Below, one piece after another: positions 1 to 6,873 of a DNA stretch of 11,092 nucleotides. The stretch lies in assembly GCA_021790135.1 (NCBI GenBank), contig JAJYIJ010000022.1, positions 1 through 11,092 of the forward strand, given 5' to 3'. The translations under genes and the position numbers were made by a program. This DNA comes from a bacterium (GTDB taxonomy: Bacteria > Patescibacteriota > Patescibacteriia > Magasanikbacterales > GWA2-37-8). Each line of letters opens with the position of its first letter. Position 1 is the first letter of the stretch. Under the pieces are notes generated by a model that was given only the letters and a program-made list of their open reading frames with translations, was not told where the DNA came from and did no database searches.

Positions 1-1
1 G

Positions 2-505
2 CTCCTGATGACAAAAAAAAATTTTTCTCTTTTTTTTGCGCTCATGGCCAAAACTGGAGCGCGCGATCGTTTTGCCTTGCACAACAGAAAACATTATGAA
101 GCCGTATTGGCTTCCGATTCTACTCGGCAGTTGACGGTTTGGTACGGTACCACTCCAGTGGCTCTTGGAATATTTATTGGTTTTGGTGCTACATGTACTT
201 ATCTCTATGGAGCTTCCGACCATGCCTATCGTCAATTGATGGCTCCTTATTTATTGCAATGGCAGGCGATCAAGCTTGCCCGGCAGGAGGGGTATCACAG
301 GTATGATTTTTTTGGCACCGCTCCACTGCATCAAGAAAGTGGCAGCTGGGTGTATGATGAACAACATCAGTTCGCCGGCGTTACCCGGTTCAAACTCGGT
401 TTTGGCGGTGAAATTAAAGAGCGGCCAGGCACCTTTGACTTGATTATTTTAGACAAAAAATATAGGATGTATCAGCAGCTGAGACGATTGCGTCGTCTGA
501 TATAA
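2..505 (+). CDS. FemAB/FemX-family peptidoglycan bridge aminoacyltransferase, 3' part
   Basis: The frame is open to the left edge of the window (codons before the ATG at 8 are also sense), so this is the C-terminal ~165 residues of a longer gene. The ATG at 8 is internal, not the true start. The fragment resembles the second acyl-CoA N-acyltransferase (GNAT-like) domain of FemABX proteins. It has the typical 'T..RD.F.LHN..HYE' stretch near its beginning, a core 'GATCTYLYGASD' strand-turn, the 'YLLQWQAIKLARQEGYHRYDFFG' region, 'VTRFKLGFGGE', and a basic C-terminus (RRLRRLI). FemABX enzymes are known to transfer amino acids from aminoacyl-tRNA to the peptidoglycan stem peptide at the cytoplasmic face of the membrane. 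The added amino acid cannot be told from this part. A tRNA gene begins 5 bases after the stop. Family assignment is fairly sure; substrate is unknown. Confidence 0.8.
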   Translation, partial: LLMTKKNFSLFFALMAKTGARDRFALHNRKHYEAVLASDSTRQLTVWYGTTPVALGIFIGFGATCTYLYGASDHAYRQLMAPYLLQWQAIKLARQEGYHRYDFFGTAPLHQESGSWVYDEQHQFAGVTRFKLGFGGEIKERPGTFDLIILDKKYRMYQQLRRLRRLI

Positions 506-510
506 ATGCC

Positions 511-585
511 GCTCTCGTAGTTCAACGGATAGAACACTGGCCTCCGAAGCCGGCGATGTGCGTTCGATTCGCGCCGAGAGCACCA
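511..585 (+). tRNA. tRNA-Arg (anticodon CCG)
   Basis: A complete cloverleaf can be drawn. The acceptor stem GCTCTCG (511-517) pairs with CGAGAGC (575-581), followed by discriminator A and an encoded CCA (583-585). The D stem is GTTC/GAAC (520-535). The anticodon stem CTGGC/GCCGG (537-541/549-553) encloses the loop CTCCGAA, with anticodon CCG at 544-546, which reads arginine codon CGG. The variable loop is four bases, and the T stem GTGCG/CGCGC carries loop TTCGATT. All stems are intact with only G-U wobbles. It lies 5 bases after the FemAB stop and 62 bases before the aminotransferase, so it may be processed from a longer transcript. A TATAAA at 501-506 could be a -10 element, but I see no matching -35. 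Confidence 0.95.
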
Positions 586-594
586 ATCTGTCTC

Positions 595-611
595 TCTCCC
601 AGGGAGATTTT
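595..611 (+). terminator. Weak terminator-like hairpin after tRNA-Arg
   Basis: TCTCC (595-599) pairs with GGAGA (603-607) across a three-base loop and is followed by TTTTA. The stem has only five pairs and the T run is short, so it may be only a partial terminator or a processing end for the tRNA. Confidence 0.3.
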
Positions 612-647
612 ATGTTGCTTTAGTCTTTAAAGTTTGGTAGGATACTG

Positions 648-1832
648 ATGACTTTTATGCAATTTTCTCCTTTCATGAGTGTTGAACCATCGGCGACGGT
701 GGCGATAAATTCGCTCGCCCTGAAACAAAAGGCACTGGGTAAGCGTATTTATAATTTGAGTGCCGGCGAGCCAATGGTGGCAACGCATCCTTTGATCATG
801 GACGCGGCCAAAAAAGCAATTGATGAGGGGAAGACTCATTATCCGCCCGTCTCGGGCATACCGGAGTTGCGTCACGCGGCAACCAACTGGCTTAACGCCA
901 CCTATCAAACAAATTATGCGGCCGAGAATTGTCTTATAACGGCGGGCGGTAAATTCGGTTTGTATGCTTTTTTTCAGGCTGCCATCACGCCAGGCGACGA
1001 GGTCTTGATGATGGCGCCCTATTGGGTGTCGTATCCGGCGATGGTGCGTCTTTTTGGAGGCGTGCCAAAAGTTGTTCCATCTTTCCCGGAACAAAGTTGG
1101 AAAGTTGGGCCAGACGATCTAGAAAAAAACCTGAGCGACAAAACAAAAATTTTAGTCTTGAACAACGGTGGTAATCCGACGGGAATTTTATATACGGCAA
1201 AGGAACTGCATTCGTTGTTAGCCTGGGCGCAGGAGAAAAAGATTATGGTAATTTCTGATGAAGTGTATAGCGGCTTGACTTATGATGACCATATATTTGT
1301 TTCTGCGGCGTCATTTCCTGAATTTAGAAATGATTTGGTTGTAGTGCAAAGTTGTTCCAAGCACTTTGCGATGACCGGTTGGCGGGTTGGGATGGTATTC
1401 GCGCCTCTTCTGATTATTGAAAAGTTGACGATGATCCAAAGCCAGAGCACAAGCGGCGCTTCCAGCATTAGCCAGTTTGCGGCATTAGCTGCTTTGAATG
1501 CGGCGACCAAAATTGTGCCCTTGGTTCGGCAAGAGATGCAGGCACGGCGCGACATTTTTATGCGAGTTTTCGCCAGCAGTTTTCACTCGCTTTCTTCTCC
1601 TTTTGCCGGGCTCTACTTGTTTGCGGCGCTGCAAGATCTTGGCGTACCGACGAACGATTCTGTTTCTTTTTGTTATCAGGCGTTGGATCAGGCAGGCGTG
1701 GCTATAGTTCCGGGCAAGGCATTTGGGCAGGAAGGGTATGTGCGTTTTTCTTTTGGCGCGGAGGCTGGTGAGCTCGAAACCGGTCTTCGTCATTTAACTT
1801 CTTTTATACATTCTGAGTATGAAAAAAAATAA
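648..1832 (+). CDS. Class I/II pyridoxal-phosphate aminotransferase (aspartate aminotransferase-like)
   Basis: This 394-residue fold-type I PLP enzyme probably moves the amino group between aspartate (or a related amino acid) and 2-oxoglutarate in the cytoplasm. Visible motifs: 'SAGEP' near residue 38, YPPVSGIPELR (65-75), NNGGNPTG at 172-179 (usual form NPxNPTG, one Pro replaced by Gly), SDEVY at 203-207, the PLP-lysine motif SCSKHFAMTGWRVG with Lys238, and YVRFSFG near 364-370, whose Arg366 matches the substrate-carboxylate arginine. Length is normal for the family. The start at 648 is chosen because GGTAGGA (636-642) lies five bases upstream; it is the one clear Shine-Dalgarno in the window. 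The in-frame ATG at 657 is too far from it. The 3' end overlaps the transketolase by 14 bases, suggesting translational coupling. Exact substrate is uncertain: alanine, aromatic or other aminotransferases share these motifs. Confidence 0.9.
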   Translation: MTFMQFSPFMSVEPSATVAINSLALKQKALGKRIYNLSAGEPMVATHPLIMDAAKKAIDEGKTHYPPVSGIPELRHAATNWLNATYQTNYAAENCLITAGGKFGLYAFFQAAITPGDEVLMMAPYWVSYPAMVRLFGGVPKVVPSFPEQSWKVGPDDLEKNLSDKTKILVLNNGGNPTGILYTAKELHSLLAWAQEKKIMVISDEVYSGLTYDDHIFVSAASFPEFRNDLVVVQSCSKHFAMTGWRVGMVFAPLLIIEKLTMIQSQSTSGASSISQFAALAALNAATKIVPLVRQEMQARRDIFMRVFASSFHSLSSPFAGLYLFAALQDLGVPTNDSVSFCYQALDQAGVAIVPGKAFGQEGYVRFSFGAEAGELETGLRHLTSFIHSEYEKK

Positions 1833-3606
1833 TCTTAAAGAATTGGCGCGACTTGTTCGTTATTTTATTATTCGTTCCACCACCGCGGCTGGTTCAGGGC
1901 ACCCTTCATCATCTCTGTCGGCGACGGATTTAATGACCACGCTTTTGTTCGGCGGTTTTTTTCGCGCCGATGTCGAGAATCCTCTGCACCCCAACAATGA
2001 TCGTTTAATTTTTTCCAAGGGCCATGCCGCTCCGCTTTTATACTCTTTGTATGCCGCAGCGGGGAAAGTGACTGAAGATGAATTATTAACACTGCGAAAA
2101 TTCGGCAGCCATCTGGAAGGGCATCCAACCATGGAATTCCCCTATACCGAGGCAGCGACAGGGTCGCTCGGTCAGGGGCTATCGGTTGGCCTTGGGATGG
2201 CGTTGAACGCAAAATATATTGATAAACTTTCTTATCGGACCTTTGTCTTGCTTGGCGACAGCGAAATGGCAGAAGGCAATGTTTGGGAAGCACTGCAGCT
2301 GGCCGTACACTACAAATTAGATAATTTGGTTGCTGTTTTGGACGTGAATCGTTTAGGCCAGCGCGGCGAAACAATGTACGGTCATCACACGGCGGCGTTT
2401 GCCGCTCGGGTCCGTGCTTTTGGCTGGAATACTATTGTCGTTGATGGGCATAATCTGACAAAAATTTCCGCGGCTTACCGCCAAGCGCTTCGTTCCAAGG
2501 ATAAACCAGTGATGATTATTGCGCGCACGATTAAGGGAAAGGGCGTCAAACTGATGGAAAATAAAGATGGTTGGCATGGCAAGGTGATGACACCGGAACA
2601 GGCCGAGGAAGCCTTAAAGGAACTTGGGCCGGTTGATGTTGGCAGGCGTGGCACTATTGTTAAACCGGCCAAGGTAAAAAATAGAAGCGCAAAGAAGCCA
2701 GCGGTAGCGGCTGACGCGATGCCATATCAAATCGGCGATAAAATTGCCACACGTAAAGCATATGGCAATGCCTTGGTACGTCTGTTTTCCGATCATCCCG
2801 ATATGGTCGTGTTGGATGCAGAGACGAGCAATTCTACCTATGCCGAAATTTTTAAAAAAGTATATCCGAATCGTTTTTTTGAAATGTATATAGCCGAACA
2901 GAACATGGTGGGAGTGGCATTAGGGTTGTCGCGGCGCGGAAAGATTCCTTTTGTCTCAACGTTCGCAGCTTTCTTGTCGCGGGCGCATGATCAAATTCGT
3001 ATGAGCCAATATTCCGAGGCCAACATAAAAATTGTCGGCTCGCATGCCGGCGTTTCAATCGGTCAAGATGGTGCGTCGCAAATGGCTTTGGAAGATATCG
3101 CTTTATTTCGCTGTCAGCTTGACAGTGTTGTGCTCTATCCGGCGGATGCCGTGGCGACCGAGAAGTTGGTTTTTGCCCTGGCTGACCATTTCGGCGATGT
3201 GTACTTGCGTACCACCCGGGCGGAAACACCGGTCATCTATAGCCAAGAAGAAGTATTTAGCATTGGCGGCAGTAAGACGCTCCGCCAAAGCAAAGAGGAT
3301 GTCGTGACCGTGCTCTCCGCGGGTATAACTTTGTTTGAGGCTTTGCGAGCTTACGAAGAATTGCAGATACAGGATATTGCCATTCGGGTGGTTGACCTCT
3401 ACAGCATCAAACCGCTCGATTTGTCCGCCATTGAGAAAGCGTTGACGGAGACCAAAGCGCTTATTGTTGTTGAGGATCACTATGCCGAGGGTGGTGTTGG
3501 CGAGGCGGTAATGGCGGCAGCGGCTTCTCTGCGGCCGAATACACCGAAGCCAATTTATACCCTCGCGGTTAAAAAATGCCCCACAGTGGGAAGCCGGCAG
3601 AACTGA
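1819..3606 (+). CDS. tkt: Transketolase, animal-type full-length form, frameshifted near the C-terminus
   Basis: Transketolase moves two-carbon ketol units between sugar phosphates in the non-oxidative pentose phosphate pathway, using thiamine diphosphate and a divalent metal. The N-terminal domain shows GSGHP (His27), SKGHAAP (67-73), GSLGQGL (115-121), the cofactor motif GDSEMAEG...VLDVN (146-177; Ser where GDG is usual) and TIKGKG (237-242). A short Lys/Ala-rich linker (~280-300) leads to the pyrimidine-binding domain with IAEQNM (catalytic Glu360) and GSHAGVSIGQDG (407-418), then the C-terminal domain (VVEDHYAEGG, ~550-559). Sequence details such as TTAAGSGHP, SNSTYAEIFKK and STFAAF match the vertebrate TKT type rather than E. 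coli TktA. The frame stops after 595 residues with an atypical tail; the expected tail lies one frame away (see next entry). It begins inside the aminotransferase gene, with no good ribosome site, so coupled translation is likely. The expected product would be 616 residues. Confidence 0.93.
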   Translation: MKKNNLKELARLVRYFIIRSTTAAGSGHPSSSLSATDLMTTLLFGGFFRADVENPLHPNNDRLIFSKGHAAPLLYSLYAAAGKVTEDELLTLRKFGSHLEGHPTMEFPYTEAATGSLGQGLSVGLGMALNAKYIDKLSYRTFVLLGDSEMAEGNVWEALQLAVHYKLDNLVAVLDVNRLGQRGETMYGHHTAAFAARVRAFGWNTIVVDGHNLTKISAAYRQALRSKDKPVMIIARTIKGKGVKLMENKDGWHGKVMTPEQAEEALKELGPVDVGRRGTIVKPAKVKNRSAKKPAVAADAMPYQIGDKIATRKAYGNALVRLFSDHPDMVVLDAETSNSTYAEIFKKVYPNRFFEMYIAEQNMVGVALGLSRRGKIPFVSTFAAFLSRAHDQIRMSQYSEANIKIVGSHAGVSIGQDGASQMALEDIALFRCQLDSVVLYPADAVATEKLVFALADHFGDVYLRTTRAETPVIYSQEEVFSIGGSKTLRQSKEDVVTVLSAGITLFEALRAYEELQIQDIAIRVVDLYSIKPLDLSAIEKALTETKALIVVEDHYAEGGVGEAVMAAAASLRPNTPKPIYTLAVKKCPTVGSRQN

Positions 3607-3668
3607 TGGGTTATGAACAGATTGATGCTGCAGCAATTGTTAAATTAGTACAGAGCATTATAAAATAA
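3573..3668 (+). other. Displaced C-terminal tail of transketolase in the -1 frame
   Basis: From the A6 run at 3571-3576, the frame starting at 3576 reads MPHSGKPAEL and continues for 30 codons to TAA at 3666-3668, ending in a helix-like IVKLVQ stretch. Transketolases end with a motif of the form (V/M)P.SGKP.EL followed by a helix with I(D/S).DAI...V. In the annotated frame the same bases give CPTVGSRQN and a TGA at 3604-3606. Adding a single A to the run would give a continuous 616-residue protein. The cause may be a homopolymer error in sequencing or assembly, a real deletion, or recoding. A slippery element is conceivable (T AAA AAA) but is not the efficient A AAA AAG type. Confidence 0.85.
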
Positions 3669-3685
3669 AAGTTTGATGACAAATG

Positions 3686-3717
3686 AAAAAAGCCCCTCAA
3701 TGACGAGCGGCTTTTTT
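3686..3717. terminator. Bidirectional intrinsic terminator between transketolase and gyrA
   Basis: AAAAAAGCC (3686-3694) pairs with GGCTTTTTT (3709-3717), with an inner CTC/GAG pairing and a small loop. On either strand the stem ends in a T run, so it can stop transcripts from both the plus-strand transketolase and the minus-strand gyrA. It sits 17 bases after the restored transketolase stop (3668) and 10 bases beyond the gyrA stop. This position also supports 3668, rather than 3606, as the original gene end. Confidence 0.85.
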
Positions 3718-3727
3718 AAACTTGTTT

Positions 3728-6193
3728 TTATAGAATAGTGACACCGGCAACATGGTCACCCTCGGCTTTGAAGCGCATTAAACGGACGCCTTGCGTGGCG
3801 CGACCGGATGAATTGATGGATTTGAAGGGCAAGCGAATCGTTTGGCCTTTGGCCGACATCATCATAAGGTCATGTACGTCCGCTTCGTTCGGGTCAATCA
3901 CTTTGGCGTAGATAAGCGGACCAGTCTTGGCGGTGACGTCGGCAGTTTTAATGCCGCTACCGCCCCGTCCCTGCACCTTATATTCGGACAGGTTGGTTCG
4001 TTTGCCAACGCCGTTGGCGCCGATAGTTAAAAATTGTAATTTAGTATTTTTTGGATCGACGATGTCCATGCCGATGACTTCATCATTACTATGTAAGCGC
4101 ATACCACGCACGCCGGAGGCGGCTCGTCCCATTTGGCGGACATCTTTTTCTTTGAATCGGATCGCTTGGCCTTTTTTGGTTGCAATCATAATTTCATCAT
4201 CGCCGCTTGATGGTTTTACCCATTCCAGGTTGTCATCCAGTTTCAATTTAAGTGCGATTAGGCCGCTGCGGCGGACGTTGGCGAACTCACTCAAGAGACT
4301 CTTTTTGATAGTGCCTTTGGTGGTGACCATAACCAAGAATTTCACCTTTGTCATGTCGTTCATCGGTAAAAGAGCGGTTACTTTTTCATTGGGAGCGAGT
4401 TGCAGAAAGTTGACTAGTGCTTGGCCTTTGGCGGTGCGGCTCCCTTGCGGAACGTCATAGGCCATTAGTTGGAAACAACGGCCGCGGTTGGTAAAGAATA
4501 AGAGATTGTCGTGCGTGTTCGTACTCAGTAGCTGTTCGACTGATTCTTCTTCTTTGGTCGTCAAACCGATGACGCCTTTGCCGCCGCGAGATTGCTGGCG
4601 AAAGGTGTCCGGCGGGAGACGTTTGATATATCCGTCTGTCGTCACGGTCACGATCGTCGCTTCATTCGGTATCAAATCTTCGGTGGTGAATTCTTTGACG
4701 CCATGGGCGATGATTTGTGTCCGGCGGTCCTGGCCATATTTTTCTCGGATTTCTTTTGTTTCGGTTTTGACAATGCCGAGTATTTTCGCTTCCGAAGCGA
4801 GAATTGATTCTAATTCTTTGATCAGCGCTTTTTTCTCTTTTAATTCATCTTCAATTTTTTGTCGCTCCAAGTTGGCCAGTTGTTGCAGGCGCATTTCTAA
4901 AATGGCCATGGTTTGACGCTCGGTAAATTTGAATTTCTGCATCAAATTAGTTTTGGCTTCATCTTTATCCTTCGAGGAGCGGATGGTTTTGATGACTAAA
5001 TCGATTTTATCGAGTGCCATTTTTAATCCTTCCAGGATGTGGGCGCGATCCTTTGCTTTGCCGAGATCAAATTCGGTGCGACGACGGATAACGACTTGGC
5101 GGTGTTTGATGAATTCCTCGAGAATATTTTTTAAATTCAAAATACGCGGTTGCAGACCGTCCACCAACGCGAGCATATTGAAATGGAACGTGCTTTGGAG
5201 CTCGGTCAATTTGAACAACTGATTCAGAATTTTTTTCGGATAGGAATCTTTTTTTAAATCGATAACGACACGGACGCCATCTTTATTTGATTCATCACGC
5301 AAATCTTTGATGCCTTCGATTTTTTTCTCCTGGACGAGCGTGGCGATTTTTTCCAGCATTTCCGCTTTGTTCACTTGATAGGGGACTTCGGAGACAATGA
5401 TTTGAAATTGTCCGGCGCGACCTTCGCGAATATCGGCTTTGGCGCGCATGACAACCCCGCCTTTGCCCGTGGCATAGGCGGCAGCGATATCTTTTTTATT
5501 GTAAATAATGCCGCCAGTCGGGAAATCGGGTCCTTGGACGATGTCACACAGTTCTTCAACGGTTGTTTTGGGGTGTTCAATCAATTTGACGACGGCGTCA
5601 CATAGTTCGCGCAGGTTGTGCGGGGCGATTGATGTGGCCATGCCGACAGCGATGCCCATTGTTCCATTCAAAAGAAGATTGGGCAGTTTCGCTGGTAAAA
5701 CCGTTGGTTCATCGTGTGAACCATCATACGTTGGAATGAAGTTGACGGTGTTTTTTTCAATGTCTAAGAGCATTTCTTCGGCAATCGCTTTCAGCCTGGC
5801 TTCGGTATAACGCATGGCCGCGGCGCTGTCGCCATCCATTGATCCGAAGTTGCCTTGACCATCCACCAGTTCATGGCGCATGGAGAAATCCTGCGCCATA
5901 CGCACGAGCGAGTCATAAATTGCTGCATCACCGTGCGGATGGTATTTGGCCATCACCTCACCAACAACGTGGGCTGATTTGCGGTAGCGGGCGGTATGGC
6001 GTAAACCGAGGTTTCCCATGGCATAGAGAATACGACGGTGTACGGGTTTCAAGCCATCACGCACATCAGGGAGAGCGCGCGAAACAATGACGCTCATTGC
6101 ATATTCTAAGTACGACTGCCTGACCTCATTGACGATGGGTGCGTTGATGACTTTGCCGATGTCGGGAGTTGGTAAAGGTAATTTTCCTGGCAT
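3728..6193 (-). CDS. gyrA: DNA gyrase subunit A
   Basis: The A subunit of gyrase cuts and reseals DNA to introduce negative supercoils as an A2B2 complex with GyrB. The protein is 821 residues, normal for the family. The N-terminal breakage-reunion domain contains LPDVRDGLKPVHRRILYAM (41-59), YHPHGDAAIYDSL (84-96) and AMRYTEARL with catalytic Tyr129. A long coiled-coil region with basic/acidic helices follows (~360-480). The C-terminal beta-pinwheel begins with the GyrA box QSRGGKG (534-540), which distinguishes GyrA from ParC, and later repeats include QGRGGSG. The residue matching E. coli Ser83 is Ala90, while the Asp87 equivalent is kept as Asp94. No intein is present. It is the last gene of a three-gene minus-strand operon, 34 bases after the preceding stop. 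The ATG lacks a recognisable Shine-Dalgarno, but the N-terminus fits the family and no better start exists nearby. Confidence 0.97.
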   Translation of the reverse strand: MPGKLPLPTPDIGKVINAPIVNEVRQSYLEYAMSVIVSRALPDVRDGLKPVHRRILYAMGNLGLRHTARYRKSAHVVGEVMAKYHPHGDAAIYDSLVRMAQDFSMRHELVDGQGNFGSMDGDSAAAMRYTEARLKAIAEEMLLDIEKNTVNFIPTYDGSHDEPTVLPAKLPNLLLNGTMGIAVGMATSIAPHNLRELCDAVVKLIEHPKTTVEELCDIVQGPDFPTGGIIYNKKDIAAAYATGKGGVVMRAKADIREGRAGQFQIIVSEVPYQVNKAEMLEKIATLVQEKKIEGIKDLRDESNKDGVRVVIDLKKDSYPKKILNQLFKLTELQSTFHFNMLALVDGLQPRILNLKNILEEFIKHRQVVIRRRTEFDLGKAKDRAHILEGLKMALDKIDLVIKTIRSSKDKDEAKTNLMQKFKFTERQTMAILEMRLQQLANLERQKIEDELKEKKALIKELESILASEAKILGIVKTETKEIREKYGQDRRTQIIAHGVKEFTTEDLIPNEATIVTVTTDGYIKRLPPDTFRQQSRGGKGVIGLTTKEEESVEQLLSTNTHDNLLFFTNRGRCFQLMAYDVPQGSRTAKGQALVNFLQLAPNEKVTALLPMNDMTKVKFLVMVTTKGTIKKSLLSEFANVRRSGLIALKLKLDDNLEWVKPSSGDDEIMIATKKGQAIRFKEKDVRQMGRAASGVRGMRLHSNDEVIGMDIVDPKNTKLQFLTIGANGVGKRTNLSEYKVQGRGGSGIKTADVTAKTGPLIYAKVIDPNEADVHDLMMMSAKGQTIRLPFKSINSSGRATQGVRLMRFKAEGDHVAGVTIL

Positions 6194-6227
6194 ACAGTTT
6201 AATAATCAGTGAAAGAGTAATTGATGA

Positions 6228-6854
6228 TTAGGGTAGGGCAGGCCCATAGAGCGGAGCGGAGCTGGTGACCGCAATATTTTTGGGGCTGCTTGTTTCGGTG
6301 GTACCGGTTGGACTCGTTGTGGCCTCAGAAGTTGCTTCACCAACTGCTGTTGGGGAACTGGTTGTTTCGTCTCCAGCAGCGGTGTTTGTTGCCCCACTGG
6401 CAGTTAGTACTATTTGAGAGACCGCATTTTTAATTTGGGAGTTGATTGTTTGGTTTTGGGTGGCGACTTCCTCTTGGGCAAAGGCAGTGTTCCAATCGGT
6501 TTGCCCTTGCGTGAGTAGTTGGGCTTCAGGAGTAGAGCTAAAATTAAAATGCGCAAGCCGTTCTTTAAAAGAAATTCCCCAGAGGCCAATAATCAAAACG
6601 GAAAAAATGATGACTCCGCTCCAAAGCCAGCGTTCTGCATTTGGTTTGAAGTAGGGCTCAGCGGCTTTGGCCCACAGTGGTTTAGGAGAGGCATGTTTTG
6701 TATTTTTTCGTTTTGTCCATTGTTTTGTTACTTCTTGTTTCGGCAGGGTAATCTCATTAAAAATTAAACTGGGCATGGGTTCAGCCTCCGTTGATTCAGT
6801 TTTCTTTTTTGTATTTTTTTTGTCTGGTAATTTTTTTTTGGCAAGGCGGGGCAT
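6228..6854 (-). CDS. Unknown single-pass membrane protein with Lys-rich N-terminus and Ser/Thr/Ala-rich C-terminus
   Basis: I do not recognise this 208-residue protein. Its first ~75 residues are strongly basic and low in complexity (MPRLAKKKLPDKKNTKKK at the start), with one more ordered stretch, LIFNEITLPKQ, at 30-40. One hydrophobic segment at ~77-93 (WLWSGVIIFSVLIIGLW) is a likely transmembrane helix. By the positive-inside rule the basic part would be cytoplasmic and the rest outside. Residues ~105-150 look helical and rich in Gln/Asn/Ala; ~151-208 is a Thr/Ser/Ala/Gly/Pro-rich tail without a sortase or lipobox motif. It starts 19 bases after the stop of the MBL-like gene and ends 34 bases before gyrA, so the three are probably one transcript. 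No Shine-Dalgarno is visible. It could be a membrane anchor or a DNA- or ribosome-contacting protein, but no function can be assigned. Confidence 0.75.
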   Translation of the reverse strand: MPRLAKKKLPDKKNTKKKTESTEAEPMPSLIFNEITLPKQEVTKQWTKRKNTKHASPKPLWAKAAEPYFKPNAERWLWSGVIIFSVLIIGLWGISFKERLAHFNFSSTPEAQLLTQGQTDWNTAFAQEEVATQNQTINSQIKNAVSQIVLTASGATNTAAGDETTSSPTAVGEATSEATTSPTGTTETSSPKNIAVTSSAPLYGPALP

Positions 6855-6873
6855 ACGAAAAACAACTACATCA

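Noticed and set aside
627..1094. 155-codon open frame antisense to the aminotransferase
   Set aside because: It lies opposite a well-conserved enzyme, its translation is Arg/His/Cys-rich without domain features, and there is no ribosome site.
3103..3636. 177-codon open frame antisense to the transketolase end
   Set aside because: It is a shadow of the conserved coding strand. It also spans the frameshift and the true tail, and shows no recognisable motif.
3927..4460. 177-codon plus-strand frame inside gyrA
   Set aside because: It is opposite the conserved gyrase C-terminal domain, with Ser/Pro/Leu-rich nonsense composition.
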